A stretch of 64,000 nt of DNA, taken from positions 4,498,001 through 4,562,000 of the forward strand of contig NC_091114.1 of the NCBI RefSeq assembly GCF_024713975.1, written 5' to 3'. The position numbers were made by a program, and so were the translations under genes. Below the pieces are notes generated by a model that was given only the letters and a program-made list of their open reading frames with translations, did not search any database and was not told the DNA's origin. This stretch comes from Paralichthys olivaceus. Taxonomy: Eukaryota > Chordata > Actinopteri > Pleuronectiformes > Paralichthyidae. Of the stretch, positions 1-13,000 are shown one piece after another (the first letter of the stretch is position 1; every line of letters begins with the position of its first letter).

Positions 1-1149
1 ACTTCAGTGGAGTTTGCAGTAACAGTTTATCTAAGCTCTGCACCGGGAGGTTGTTTCAACACAGAAGCAAAAAGAAGCTGGAGAGCTACAAATCATTGGA
101 TCATGCTTTCTCCATGAGGTGTAACCGTCTCATATTCTTCATCATTTAAATTCTCTCAAAGATGATGCCGTAACCGAGAGCACAGTAGAAAAACCCTATC
201 ACAGGGTCTCGTGTATTCTTACTGGTTAACGCACAAAGCCAGATTCTTGCCCAAGCTCTAAACCCTGACCTGGTCATGTGAGCCTGACAGACTTTGTCCC
301 AAAACGCGGCAACAGGTTCTTCCTGTGCCACAGGGGGAAATAACGAACAAGAGCTCACCAATGAATTACAGGCTGTTTACGTACTCATTGTTATTATACT
401 CACACTGTATTTATTTAAAAATGAGATACTGTACCACTCATGAAGCTTTATTCATTAAATAGTGCATGAAGTGCGTGAGGGCCACACCAAACCCAGGCAT
501 GTTTTAAGCTGCTGCTCTTATTGTCTGCTTTGTTGAGCCACCTATTTGAGTGCACACACAATGTTGGTCTGTGAATCACAACAACACGTGATGAAAGGCT
601 TCCCAGGGAAGACACAGTACTATTCCATTTTGAAAAGTGGCCCTTCTTCAGCCAAAGACCAGACTGAATGGAGTAACATCACAGGGAACATTAAAAGAAA
701 GAGGTTTTCAAATTTAAGAGGCTGTTCTTCAGTGCAGCTGCAGTTCACACGTCTATTTTCGACACTCAGATTCACTTTCTGGCCCAACAGAGGATGCAAC
801 CTCACATTTTAACTAGTGTGTCACATGTATGTTGAAGTTTAGAGCCTGTCACAAAACATCACGGTTAAAGTGTGGAGTTAAACGTTTACATCTTCTGCTC
901 CACTAAAAGACTGGTTTCAAATGATTCACTATCTGATCTTTTAGTGGCTGAGGTATAAGATTATCCCTCAGCCTCTGGTAAATGAAAAGTACGCCGAATT
1001 CGACACTGATAATAAATCAGTCCTAAATGCTAAGTGTTAGAGTTGATCAACAGAGAGAATTGAGAATATTTAAGGCTGAGTTTATGTTTATATATTCTTT
1101 CAATGGAGTTTGGTGCGATGTTAGCAGGAGGAGAACAGCACGTGGATCA
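1..1149. other. No resolved gene; possible downstream exons or 3' end of a minus-strand gene
   Basis: I see no recognisable coding exon here. A minus-strand reading frame at 146-361 ends in a hydrophobic stretch and follows a pyrimidine-rich tract ending in CAG (about 320-345 read on the minus strand), so it could be a terminal exon. It matches no family I know. Minus-strand AATAAA signals occur near 410 and 442. If the CpG island at 1.15-1.8 kb drives a minus-strand gene, this stretch holds its first intron or later exons. Confidence 0.3.
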
Positions 1150-1790
1150 GGATGTGAGTTTGCGTGTTTCTTGCGTGTGCTGCGTGACGAACATTCATCC
1201 GTCACACTGACTCACCGCAGCGGCTGTCCCTCAGCTCCTGGCCGGTCGTGTTCGCCATGCCGCCCGGGGCCGGGGGTGGGTAGGGGGGGGTGGATGCTAC
1301 AGGTGGGTGGCAGGTGCACGCTCCATGGTGATGCTGTGACTACCGCTGCTGCTGCACCATCACCTCCTCCTTCTGCTTCTCCTTCTCCTCTAACGCTGCT
1401 CGGTGGACACACACAGCGGCAGTCAGCTCGATGGACGGACAGACGAACCACACACACATTCAATGGCCGGTGAACACCAACACCGCGGACAAACCGGACT
1501 CGCTCGCCGGGCGCACTGGCCGCTGACGCCCGCTTCCTCCTCACAAGGAACCAACTTAAAGTTCAAACACGACGGACATTTTCCCTCGTTCCGTCCCGCG
1601 GCACCAACACGGCAGAGGGGGTTCTTCCCTGGCGTCTATCGACTTGTGCGACCGGGCACATCTTTTCTTTTTTTTTTTTTTACGAGTTTATCCGGTATCG
1701 TAAATATTTCATACCTGTCTCCGAGCTTCCGCCGCCATTTTAAAACAAACTTGTGAGGAGGTAGTGCGGTGCAATCGAGTGGAGAATGCT
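1150..1790 (-). promoter_or_regulatory. CpG island, probable promoter of a minus-strand gene
   Basis: GC- and CpG-rich block inside AT-rich surroundings. On the minus strand it contains two ATG-plus-splice-donor combinations: one at 1738-1715 (reads MAAEARRQ, then GTATGA) and one at 1258-1216 (reads MANTTGQELRDSRC, then GTGAGT). Either could be a first exon. In human, KIAA0232 is followed on the same strand by TBC1D14, so tbc1d14 is the positional candidate. That is inference from synteny only; neither peptide is one I recognise as TBC1D14. Confidence 0.5.
1216..1258 (-). CDS. Putative first coding exon, unidentified gene
   Basis: Reads ATG followed by 13 more codons (MANTTGQELRDSRC) and one extra base, ending at a strong GTGAGT donor in phase 1. 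It sits in the CpG island, and I see no acceptor just upstream, so it would be a transcription-start exon. No downstream exon was joined with confidence and no homologue is recognised. It could equally be 5' untranslated sequence with a chance ATG. Confidence 0.25.
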
Positions 1791-3057
1791 CACCGTCGAT
1801 GGATTCACCTGTCTGGACCTGCAGACATTAATAATCGACCACCTGAGTTTCTCTCCACGAACACTAAACTCTACAGATCCTCTACTTGTAGTGTCTTCTC
1901 ATTATATCTATATTCGTCTATTTGATTTACTCCATTTAATTAAGCGTCTTCTTCTTTACTGAGAGTGTTGTGGTTGTTGACTTTTATTAAAATGAACGCA
2001 AATTTAATAAGCATGATGTAAGAACTTAGTTATAGATGGTGAAAATCTAAATATACAGTGCAAAACGATATAATACAATATCTACTGTTTCCCATTTCAG
2101 GCCCCAAAACATTGATTTATGCAATTTCAATATCATATGTGCAATATTACAATATTGTTACACCATATTCTGTTTACAATTTATATATTACATTCTATTT
2201 TTTCAATATTTCATGGTGTTTATATCGTATCTTCACATTTTATTACTTTTAATGCGTGTGTATTTCACTATTTCTAGTAAAATAATATCTTATTGCAGTT
2301 GGAAATATAGAATACACAGAAGGGTCAACAAAAATAAAAATATCTTTGAATTTGAAGTGTGTTTTTCACTATTTCCTGTAGTGGGACTAATAAAGGATTA
2401 AGTAAAATAGCCAACCTTGGGACGTAAAGTTGACATATTGACTGAAACATGTCATCTTTTCATTTAATTCAGTCGATTTGTGCTTTTATTGTATGCATTC
2501 ATGTAGTTGTAAATATATAAAATAAACAGATGGGCAACCAACATATACACAAACAAAACATGTAGAAGAAATAATACCTAATACCTTTAAATAATCACCT
2601 GATAATTACTTGTGACACAAAGTTCAAGATATTTCAAGAAATATTCTCATTCCTCATTTCTTCCGACACAAAATTAAGTAATGGTATATATATTTTTCAT
2701 GGATGTAGAAGTCATCAAACAGTGCATTGTGTTGCCCTTTGTATTTTGTCGTGACAATCCCCAATTAAGAATATTTCTATCCCATACATGGATATTTCTA
2801 TAATAATAGAAAGATAGCTTTCACTTAGACCTTATTATGAACAATAATGAAAAAACAAAATAGCATAAGACTGATATGGGCCTTGAATAGGGGAGGAGCT
2901 GTTTCTCCGTCAAGGTCCTACAGCATCGTCACCCTGCACTCTAGTGTCACCAGGTGGTTAAGGAGCTAAATGCAGTTCCTCTCAGTAGTCACCACCAGGG
3001 CACATTTACTAAATAAGAGGTGTAAAAAGAAGACCGGAGAGTTCACAGGTTGAGGTT
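1791..3057. other. AT-rich intergenic stretch
   Basis: Low-complexity AT-rich DNA with no coding signal on either strand. The right end lies just beyond the minus-strand poly(A) signals that probably end kiaa0232. The stretch at about 2890-3010 resembles ordinary dispersed fish repeat sequence but was not assigned. Confidence 0.5.
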
Positions 3058-4635
3058 TGGTTTATTCCTTTATTAGATGTTAAGAAAATCCACAATGAAA
3101 CAAAATAATTTACTCAGGGTGTACATGAAATTAGAACAACACAGCTACTCGGGGGGGCAGATGGGCTTTAGGAACACAGAGGGGTGAGGGTGAAGGGCCA
3201 TCATCTAGGTGGGAATGAAAGACGAGGAAAACGCAATGTTTTCAGTGCAGGATACGTTCCTCGAACCACAGTGCAATTGAAACTCCGCCACCAAACCAGT
3301 GTCGTTCCAAATGCTTATACCCTCACTGAAGACACGTTCTCGTCATACGCTTTTTTTTTCTTCTTCTTCTTCTTTTTTCTTTAAATACGGCCTATCAAAA
3401 TGGAAGAATTAAATGAGGAAAGGTGTGATGCGTTCCTTTCAACTCCCAATAAGTGCCTTTTGTGACTCATACATTCACACATTCACACACACACGCACGC
3501 ACACACACACACACACACACACACATGCATCACATTCTTTCACTTATTGATAGAACCTCACTCGCAATATTTTTTTCTTCAACCAAAACTATTTTGTTCA
3601 AACCAACATAAAAAGATGGAGTGTGATGTTTGCATGCTCCTTTTTTAGAGACATTCCTTGGTTTTTTTTTTTTTTTCTCAGATGTCCCTCACTCATAAGT
3701 AATCAACATGCAAAATGAACTGAATGACTTCTCTTCATATACTGTTGAATGTTTACATGCGCCAAGGAATTGCATAGGACTCAGGGTTTTTGGGTTCCCC
3801 TCCGCATTGCTTATGCAATCTCAATGGCTTAGTTCTTTTTTGTTTTCTCCTAAACCTAAAGCTGGAAATGAATGACAGTCCTCTCTGTGGTTTGCCTGGA
3901 AAGAACTCTCAGTCATTTCTGCTCTACAATCAAAGAAATGGTTTACATTAATGCACTGTCACAGGTCCGAGTGTAGATTATGCAGTTATGCTTATAAAAA
4001 ATTCCTGAGTGTCTGATGACTGTCAAAGAAATGGGACAAGACCCTGAAGTTGAGTACCTTTCATTCAGCTACTGGGGGTTAAGGTGGCATCGGATTGAGG
4101 AAAAAAAAAAAAAAAAAAAGCCGTGGGCCTTAACTCTTTGCATTTTTCAAAACAAGGAAGCCATTTCCAAAGCCATGCTCGGAATAGAGTCACCTTCACC
4201 TGCGACAGTGCATTACAGCAAGTCTGCTCACTCTGCCGACATATTTCTAATTACTCATTAATGGAGGGATGGTTTGAGTTCATCTGTGCTTCAGTATCAA
4301 AGTATGATGAGACAAATAAACTGCCCTGCTACTGTCCTCAAAACCTGTTCAAAAAAAATTATCTGTAGATGCTTTAACTAAATTTCATTTTTCAAAGCAC
4401 AGGTCACACGAAAGGTCAGCAAACCACACCTCAACACTAATTTCTTCAGTTTTTTTTTTTTTTTTTTTTTTTTAAGTCCTTGGACACGTTTGCATTTCTG
4501 TGAATGTGCGCCTCTGCACAGGTTCACATTTCTCTGAGATAAAGTTCTCGTACACTCACCAGTGCCTTCACAAGTTCTACGCTGACACACACAGTGAGAC
4601 ATTACTTAATATTCCAACAAAATATACTGTAAACC

Positions 4636-4667
<32 letters not shown>

Positions 4668-7044
4668 AAAAACACACGTCACATGAAAAAAGCATTTGTA
4701 TGTTAGTGTGATGATGTAATGTATGTTTTTGGTTTAAACATTGCCCCGCCATTTGTTTTGTTATAGATTTAGTTTAGTTGCAGCATGGACAGTTGATTCG
4801 CTCAATGCAGAAGTTGTCCTTTCTGCTTGGAGACAAGGGACTGAAAGGATGCGATAAAAACGCAAGTTGGAAATACCTGCAGGGTTTTTCTGTTCCAGCT
4901 GTTACAGGCCTGACAACTACGCATCTACCTCAAAATAAAAACCAAGCCACATTTAGAAGAACCGCATTAGGCAAAAAAAAACAAAAAAAAAAACTTTTGT
5001 CAACTTTTAACAACTTTCGTAAAAATATATTCATGGAGTCTTGACTGTCTGGACTACAAACAAAACCAGGCTTTGCCGTCTACCTCAGTCATATAATGGA
5101 TCTTCAAAAAGATGTTTGAACATATTTATAGCACCAATAGTCTGTACCATAGAAATTACAAAAAATAAAACAGAGTTTCATTCAGTTGCAACACAGGTGT
5201 TTGCAGAAATGGCTGTCGTTATGATGCGTCTTTACCCAAGAACACAAACTTTTTTTCCTCACCCCAATTCTTTTACAGCATTGCATTTCGAGAAGATTAT
5301 TTGTATTTTTGCCAACAAAACTTCTTTTTGATTTCTTTTTTTTTTATTATTTTTGAAGGGTTTTTATTATTTTAGCCTCACAAACCATACTAAGTCTACT
5401 TCTAGCTTTTGAAAGACTATCACCATTCAAAAATCAGACTCATTTATAGTAACTTTTCACACATGGGGAATTTACGGATATTTAGAAGAAATCTGCACAC
5501 ATTCTCTACTTAACATTCAGAAAGTCTTCCAACCAAACTAGCTCAGTTTAACTCTCAAACTCTTACACAACTCAAAAACCTCAACATCCTTTTGTTGTCT
5601 TTCTGAACACAAGATGGAAAGTAGAGGATGCGACTGCAGTTGTTTCACACAACGTTAGGTTTAACTAGAAAAAAGGAGTGAGACTGGCTGGACAAACACA
5701 CATGCACAACCATTCAGACACCACCAACTACCAGCAACCTGGTTCAAAAGCAAATTGGTGGGAACAAAACTGACAAGGATAGAAAAAAAGATTGTCCCTA
5801 CTAACTAACTGAGAGACTTGAATGAGGATCAGTGTACAGAAGAATCAACTGAAATTCTAAAATGCATGTCCGCACATCACTGGCATCACTCAAAGACAGA
5901 ACATATTTTTTGAGTTTTCCTATTTTTCACCCACTTCTTGTTGATCTGATTGTTGATTACACATGGATTTAAGTTAGTAAATGAAAACCAGCAGGGGTTA
6001 TGTGCGGGGGGGGGGGGGGGTTTGAAGGGGTGTCTCAGATAAATTAGCCTACATTAGCTTTTCCAGCTCTGAGATGACCCTGAATCTTTGCTGGTAGACG
6101 TCCAGTCACAGAAGGAGAAGAGGGTTCCCTCTAGACAACCTCTGCAAAACTGGAGTTTTCAAATGTTGCTGCTCCCTAGAGAAGGAAGTGAGGAAAAACC
6201 TGTTAGATTGTTACATAAGAGAATATCCACGCTGACACCTGACTGGCATTTCACTGTAAAATGTCTTCACTCTTACAAGCTCTTACCAAAAGGTTGCCTG
6301 TTTTGATGGCTCAGCAGGAGCGGCAGGAGTTTCCTAGTGTAACAGACTCCCTGACACAGTATGCATGTGTGTATACCTTACTACTCTGTGCTCCATATAC
6401 TGAATGTATATATGCTCTCGGTCCAAAAAGAGGAAATGTATATTTTCTTAATTTTTCTTTTCCTTCCTTTCTAACTGTTTTACTCTGTATGTGTTACTCT
6501 TTGACTCACGGCTTGACATTTAAGCCCTTGTTGTTATTGCTGTGTTGTATGTTGGTGACTTCTAATGCTGATGTGTTTGGTTTCCAGCTTTGCCTTTTAG
6601 CTGTGATAAAATATTTCCATGATAACACACCACATGGACTTTGAACAACATAATGCATATTGACGAAAGTGTCCGTGTGAATCTGTGGCAGGAAGATTAA
6701 GTCATTTGTTGGACAACGCCTGTTCACCACAACCATGAATCATCTAACGCTGTTTACAATCAACATGGAGAAAACAACAGGCAAGTAGCAGATTCATAAA
6801 ATAACAAACTCTAAACTGACGCAAGAAACAAATACGACTTTTCCTGCCCCACACAAATAGCAGAGGTCATAGACCATGTTGTGTTCAATATTTAGTTGTT
6901 GAGTATTTTCCCTAATGATTTTAACCCTTAACAAATTTGTTGATTTTGATCATCCCTTACATTGAAAAAATATATTGTTGTGAAAAAAAAGTATTGCAAA
7001 TGAAATGTTAATGTTAAATGTTTTGTTTTTTTCAAGAAATGTAC
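3058..7044 (-). other. 3' region of kiaa0232: unresolved last exon(s) and long 3' UTR
   Basis: This stretch lies directly downstream of the last recognised kiaa0232 exon. Two minus-strand AATAAA signals sit at about 3060-3075, giving a 3' UTR of about 3 kb; a long 3' UTR is also known for the human gene. The stretch is AT-rich with many homopolymer runs: a 15-base G run at 6006-6020, A runs at about 4101-4119 and 4637-4661, and a T run at about 4450-4473. There is also an (AC)n microsatellite at about 3483-3525. The true stop codon was not found. One weak candidate terminal exon begins near 6346. Confidence 0.5.
3483..3525. repeat. (AC)n microsatellite
   Basis: Dinucleotide CA/AC run with a few interruptions, inside the probable kiaa0232 3' UTR. 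Confidence 0.85.
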
Positions 7045-10000
7045 CTGTGCATTGAGATCCAGGGAAAAGGGGGGAGCACAGTGTGGTCTGCCACCAGCAC
7101 TCATCTTGCTGGTTGCCTGTTCCTCCCTGTCCACTTATATTTAACAGAGGGAACTAAACGGGACAAATGAGAAGTGGTTAAGTGTGTTTCAGTAAACGCC
7201 TGACTGAGATATGACAGGTGGAGCAGCTGACAGTAGATTGTGAAACACTCAAAGGTTAGGTGTATATTTTTTTGTTACAATTCTCCAGCACACTGGGCAT
7301 AAATGAATGTTAATCTCAGGAAATTAGTTCAAAGAAATCCTCACCTCTGGCACATCTCCAACAAAGTCATAAGCAATCCCATACTTGGGGATCTGGCCTG
7401 CTGGTGCACATAAGCAGGACTGTTTTTCTCCTGAAGATTCCTCTTTTTGAATCTTGTCGACTGAGACATCTGTCTGTCCACCTGCTGTCGATACAGCTGC
7501 TGCCGTTTTGCAGTCTAAGCATATTTCTTGCTCAGCGATTGGCAGGAGGGTACTGGAGCCCTCCTGTGAATCCAGAGAAGTCTGGGCACTCTTCTCCATG
7601 CCAGACTTCTTTAATCTGGGTAAAAATTTACCAGATTCCAGTTCTGACTTCCCGTAATAAGGGCCCTCACATTCTGCATCCTCCTCCAGAGGTTTGAGGT
7701 CTGCCTGAGGATCATCAAAGACGTCCACCGGCGCCAGGACGGGAAAACTCATCTCCTCTTTGTCAGTTTCAGCCTCCGAATCGCTCACTCCACCAGGAGA
7801 CAACTCGGAGGCCGAAATTGGTCGGAAATGGGTCCTGGGGGAAATGCGAATGGCCCTGTACTGCGTCCGGTTGATGCCATATATTCGTGGGTGGAAGGCT
7901 TCACTCTCCGAGTCCGAGCACAGAATAGATTTGGGCTTGAATCCTGGACTGAAAGAAGCCATGTCCTCAGGCTCAAAAGAACACTCAACATGGAGGACTT
8001 GAGAGAAGGGATTGTTTAGGTTGAAGGATGCGAACGGGTATTCTAAACCTTGCTCCTCACTATGCAAGCCTCCGTACGATCCGAGCAAATCTTCATGGAA
8101 GATGAAAGAAAATCCCTTATTCAATCCATCTCCGCCTCCTTTAATGGCCTGGTCACTCTGCCCAAAGGACACAAGAGGCCTCCACAGGGGCCTGTGCCCA
8201 GGGGCAAAGCAGCTGCTCCTGTTCATGAACACATCTGTGCCAGTGATGGTGAGCATGTCCGAGCTAGAAGCAGATGCAGCTGCGGCAGCGCACTTGAGCA
8301 GGCTATCTTGGGTGTCACTTGGTGGCACGACAGCCCAATTTTTATCACCACTTAGCGTCTTCAGCTCTCCATACACCCCTCCTAGGATAAATGACGTACT
8401 CTCCTTGTCAGAGCTCAAGTCCCAGGGCTTGGACGGAGTCATGTAATCCCCTGCACCATCTACCTTTGAAAGTTTGTTTTTGGCTAAGTTCTGTTCTTCT
8501 TTCTTGCCTTCCCAAAGGTGATACTCTGACCGCTGCACTGCTTTTTTCTGAGGCCCCTGAATTGGAACACCTTTTGCCTGCACATCCAGACAGCTGCAGC
8601 AGTAACTGCCTGACTCATCAGAGAATAGACCCTCACTTGGATTTTCTACTCCTTGCCTTGACATTTTAGATTTGCCATCTCCAATTGCAGTCCAAATGTC
8701 CTTTATTATCCCTGAGCTGTAATCATCACTCTGTTGGTTTGTGTTGTCTGAAAACATGCCAGTGCTGTACTGTTTACTCTCATCCTCTTCCAATGCAATT
8801 CCACAAACGGACTCCAATTTCGATTTTTTGGTGGTCTGATTGGATGCTGTGCCAATGCTGACCTCCTCACACTTGTGGCGAGTCTCCTCTTGCAAAAAAT
8901 CCAAGATTTCTTCCTCTAGATAAGCACCGGAGAGAGGAGGGATTATACAATCAATCTCTTTGTTGCCAATTTGAGCAGCATCCTCTGTCGCAGCATTTCC
9001 TTGCTCGTTGTCTGAACGAGTCTCCTCTGAATGTGACCACGGACTGCAAGTTCGCGTTGAAAGGTTAGAACAGTGTTCAGTTTCGTCAAAGGCACTATTT
9101 TTGGTCCATATTAGCAAACGAGACTGTTTATTAGAATGTGGGTCGAGACAGCTACTAGAATCTGTGTTGTTTTCGTGACCAACGGTGAGTGAGTCGCGGG
9201 GAAAAGGAAAAGTGGGACTGTCATACTGCAGCTCGAAAAGAGAGAAGCAGGATGAGTTCAAACCAGATGGTTCACTGGCGGCTTCAGGAACAGGTGGCTC
9301 CTCCAGATTTCCAGATAGTTTGCTCGAGGTGAACGAAACACTATCGAGAAGGGGGGAGAGGCGAATGGGAGAGTCTCCAACGAAGCTTTCTCCATCGATA
9401 TCTTCTGAAGTAGATGGTGAATAACATCCCCACACTTGAGCCATGTTTTCCAGATCCTCCATAAAGAATCCAACAGATCCCGAAGCTTCCTGTGAGTCTG
9501 TCCGTATTGCACTTTTCCCTTGCTGCTCAAGGCCATCTAACACTAAACAACAATCTGCCTCAACGTCTCTTTGCTCTATGCTTTTTTGTCGAATCATGCT
9601 TAAGATCCGACTCTCTTGTATTGAGTCTGAGGCACTAGTATCCAATATGGATTGATAAATATCAACTTCATAGAAGTGAGTGAATTCAGACAGATGCTTG
9701 TCATCTAAATCTCCATCCTCTGGCTGAGGGCAGCTTGAGGTCCCAGTGAGTTCAGCAGTTTCGTCTTCTGCTTCACCAGGCCCTTCCACAAAGTGCCCAT
9801 CCACAAACGAGCCTGCTGCAAGGTATGCTCTCTGGTAGCTCTCATTGGCAATGCAGATTCCCTGGATTCTCTCGGGCAGCCTCTCCATGTCGGTTGACAT
9901 GGCAAAGCTGTCCGGAGAGTCTATCTTGCTTCGATATTTTGTTTCCAGCTTGCTCTGTCTGCTGCTGAAAGGTACAAAATACTCTGTGATGGGCTCAGTA

Positions 10001-13000
10001 TACCAAAGTGGCTCCTCCATGTATTCCTTTTTATTTCCGGCCTCAACTCCGAACTCTTTTGCTTCCACCCAGCCTGGATCTTTACGAATCTCCTTTAGCA
10101 GCCTCTTCCCCTTTTTGTAAAGCTGTGGTTGTTTGGCAGCACCCCCGGTAGCGCTGCTGCTGCTCCCCCCTGTGTTTCTTCGCTCGTCTTTGTCAATTAC
10201 CTTCACCTGCAGCTTCACCTGTCCACTGTTGCGTGTTCTCTTGTTCTTTGCAGCCTCTCTGGATTTGTGCCTTATTCTAACTGCCTTGCTTCTAGATGAC
10301 TTGGTGTCACCCTGGTTCCCACTTGAGCTCGAGCCCGCCTCACTAGAGCCTGACGACGAGGATCTGGGTCTGTGTTTGCCCTCAGATCTGTGTCTGGTCT
10401 GTCTCTTAGAGTGGACGGTAGATTTCTCCTCTGCTGCTGCGCCACCATGATATCGGTTTTCCTTCTCCTTCTTGCTTCGTCGCTGCTGGCCTCTTTCACT
10501 GGTGACAATACACGCCTCGAGATTTCTCTCCTTTGCAGCTTCGCCTTCACTGTTGCAATCTTTTGGGGAGGAGGTATCCGTGCTTGTCTGTGGGGCTGCA
10601 GAGGATGATGAACTTGAGTATGCGCAGGTCTTTGCCTTGTTCCACACCGTCATGATCTCTTGGAGACAAACAGGTTTCTCTGACAAAGGAGGAAAGGCTT
10701 CATAATACCTGCAGTCATAACAGACAAGAGAGAACACTTGATTAAAATGTATTCAGAGCAGTAGCTAAATTAAAAAGTAAATATGGGAATGTACATAATG
10801 GTACAGGGTGTCCACAACGTAGCTTACATTTCCACCTGGTCCTTTGAAGAGGGGGACTCAGCTCGCTCTGGAGACTGAGAGCCATCAGATTTCTTTTGAA
10901 TCTGTTTTTCCTCTATAAAAGACATTGAACAATAACACATCATGTTAGAACAGTTATTACTCAACTTTATTTGAAAATCAAAATGTTCTATTTATAATAG
11001 TTCTGAGGAATAGAGCAAACCTTTCTGTTTGTTTTGGATGTCCTTAAGTTTAGAGCAAAGCTCTTCAACCAGGCTCTCAATTCCAGAGTTCTACGCAGAA
11101 AACAAGACAAAAGACAGATTTAGATTAAAATAGTGTCCAATAGGTAAGCAAGAAAATAAAATCTAATAGGACCAAACAAAATATTGTGCCCAGACTTTGA
11201 GCTTGAACATTATTTAGAATTGGTCACAGCACTTTAAATTAAACATATTGAGTGATGGTTGTATTCTGAGAAATGGGATCTGCTGATAAACAGAGAATTC
11301 GTATAGTACTGTGGGAGCAGTAAGGCGCATCTGAGTTTACAAAATCATGCACAAGCATTTTAAAGAATACCAGCCTTCAAATCAGTGTGCTACCATTTCT
11401 GATGTTTAAAAAGACCAAAACCAAACTCTTCAATAATCCCAAAAGAATAGTTTCTTTCATGATGGATGTTGAAAGATCCAAGAGCCTTCGGTAGGAATGC
11501 AGAGTTGCAAGCAGATCATTTGACCCCATATGTGTCACGAAAGAAAGAATGAAATGGCACGGGGTTGACACACGTCAAACCAGCTGACTTCTGAGAGCAC
11601 AGGCATGCTTGGCGATGACTGTGCTATATTTAGCTACAGTGCAGAAATGCTTTCCAAATAAACAAAAAAAGGCTGAGCAGTAGCACAAGTGATTGCGTCA
11701 CAGTGTTGTGAAACCTTGAGCATTTACTACATATGTTTGGCTTGCCTTCTCAAATCAAGAAACACGATATGTGAAAAACATGAAGGGCAAGGATTGAAAG
11801 AAACAAGACGGCCATGTTCAAATGTTAGCTCACTCCAAGTAGCCACTGTCAAAACAAATGGCTAATCGAGCCACAACAGAGCTGCTCAGTTGTATCTGTC
11901 CTGCCACACTCATAAGCCAACTCCTTTCCTGTTCATTCTTCCAGAAAATAATATTCCTATTTCCTTACCATGCCACCTCATGAAAGGCAAAGCAAGGTTT
12001 TCTCCTGCCCCGTGTTTCCTCTTGCATCATTGTGCTAATGCCGGTCAGCTGACAGCCAACCAAGTCTGCTGCTCATTGCTGCAATCCTGTGCAGCGTGTT
12101 CTGGTTAAAAAATAGACTGCAGAGTCCAGTCCCCAGAGACGAGCTCAATACTCCTCTTGCCTTACAAACCCTCCTCCCCCAGCTCTGTGTCACTCTCAGC
12201 CAAAGCACACCTCCCTTACTACAGCTGGCCTCAGACTAGAACGTAAGCTAATCGCTCAGTAGATTTTATCAACCAGAATGAATCTTAATACTGTCTACTC
12301 TTCAGGAAGCGATCTCAACATACAGATGACACTATTTGAAGGTTGAGTGTTATAAGCGAGAGCATCTGTTTTTAACAACTAACGATGTATAACTGCTGAC
12401 CTTAAAGGTTCAGTGTGAAGGTTGTATTGTTTGGTTTGTCTGTGTGTGTGTAGAAACATGACAGTGCAACATTAAGGACTCAACAGAGGAATTCCTTGTG
12501 TTGTAGACGTCCTGATATTGATACACTAGGCTCGTTGTAATGTAAAAAACATTAGTTTTAGTTTCAGAGGGTTATAGAAGTATTAGGGCCCCTTAAAGGG
12601 GAGAAAATCTGAGCACTATGAGAATAAAGTCATAATATTAAGATACATGTCATTGCACAGGAAGAATATCGATGGTCAGCCTGTCATCTGCGGTAAAATA
12701 AGGAACCATGTTAAGTTATATTTTAGTTTCGATTTCACAATAAAATACTACTTCTTTTGGCTGATTAGCATGAGTAGGACACTGAGTCTATTCTGAAGAA
12801 AGAACAACAGACTTGGAGAAAAATATTTTCTTAGTGGTGGCTGCAGAACCATCGTTAGTGAGATTTGCATGATATTCAAAAGGTTTTGTAGTTTCTCTAG
12901 AAAAATTGTGATTGCTTTAAGATTTTGGATCCAGAAGGAGTGGAACGACAACAAGCATTGCTTCTCCTTGCTGAATATTTTTGCCTTTTACTCTAAATAA

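Noticed and set aside
1027-1756. Long frames across the left CpG island
   Set aside because: Stop-poor GC-rich DNA produces long frames by chance. The Pro/Arg/His-rich translations resemble no protein.
3483-3525. CRISPR-like or other prokaryotic arrays
   Set aside because: All short repeats seen are eukaryotic microsatellites or minisatellites without spacer structure.
6064-6110. Minus-strand frame DVYQQRFRVISELEKLM as the kiaa0232 C-terminus
   Set aside because: Only about 17 codons, with an in-frame stop directly upstream; no matching acceptor phase and no recalled homology. Mentioned only as a possibility.
7785-10608. Several plus- and minus-strand frames overlapping the giant kiaa0232 exon
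   Set aside because: They are other-frame shadows of a conserved 1,121-codon exon.
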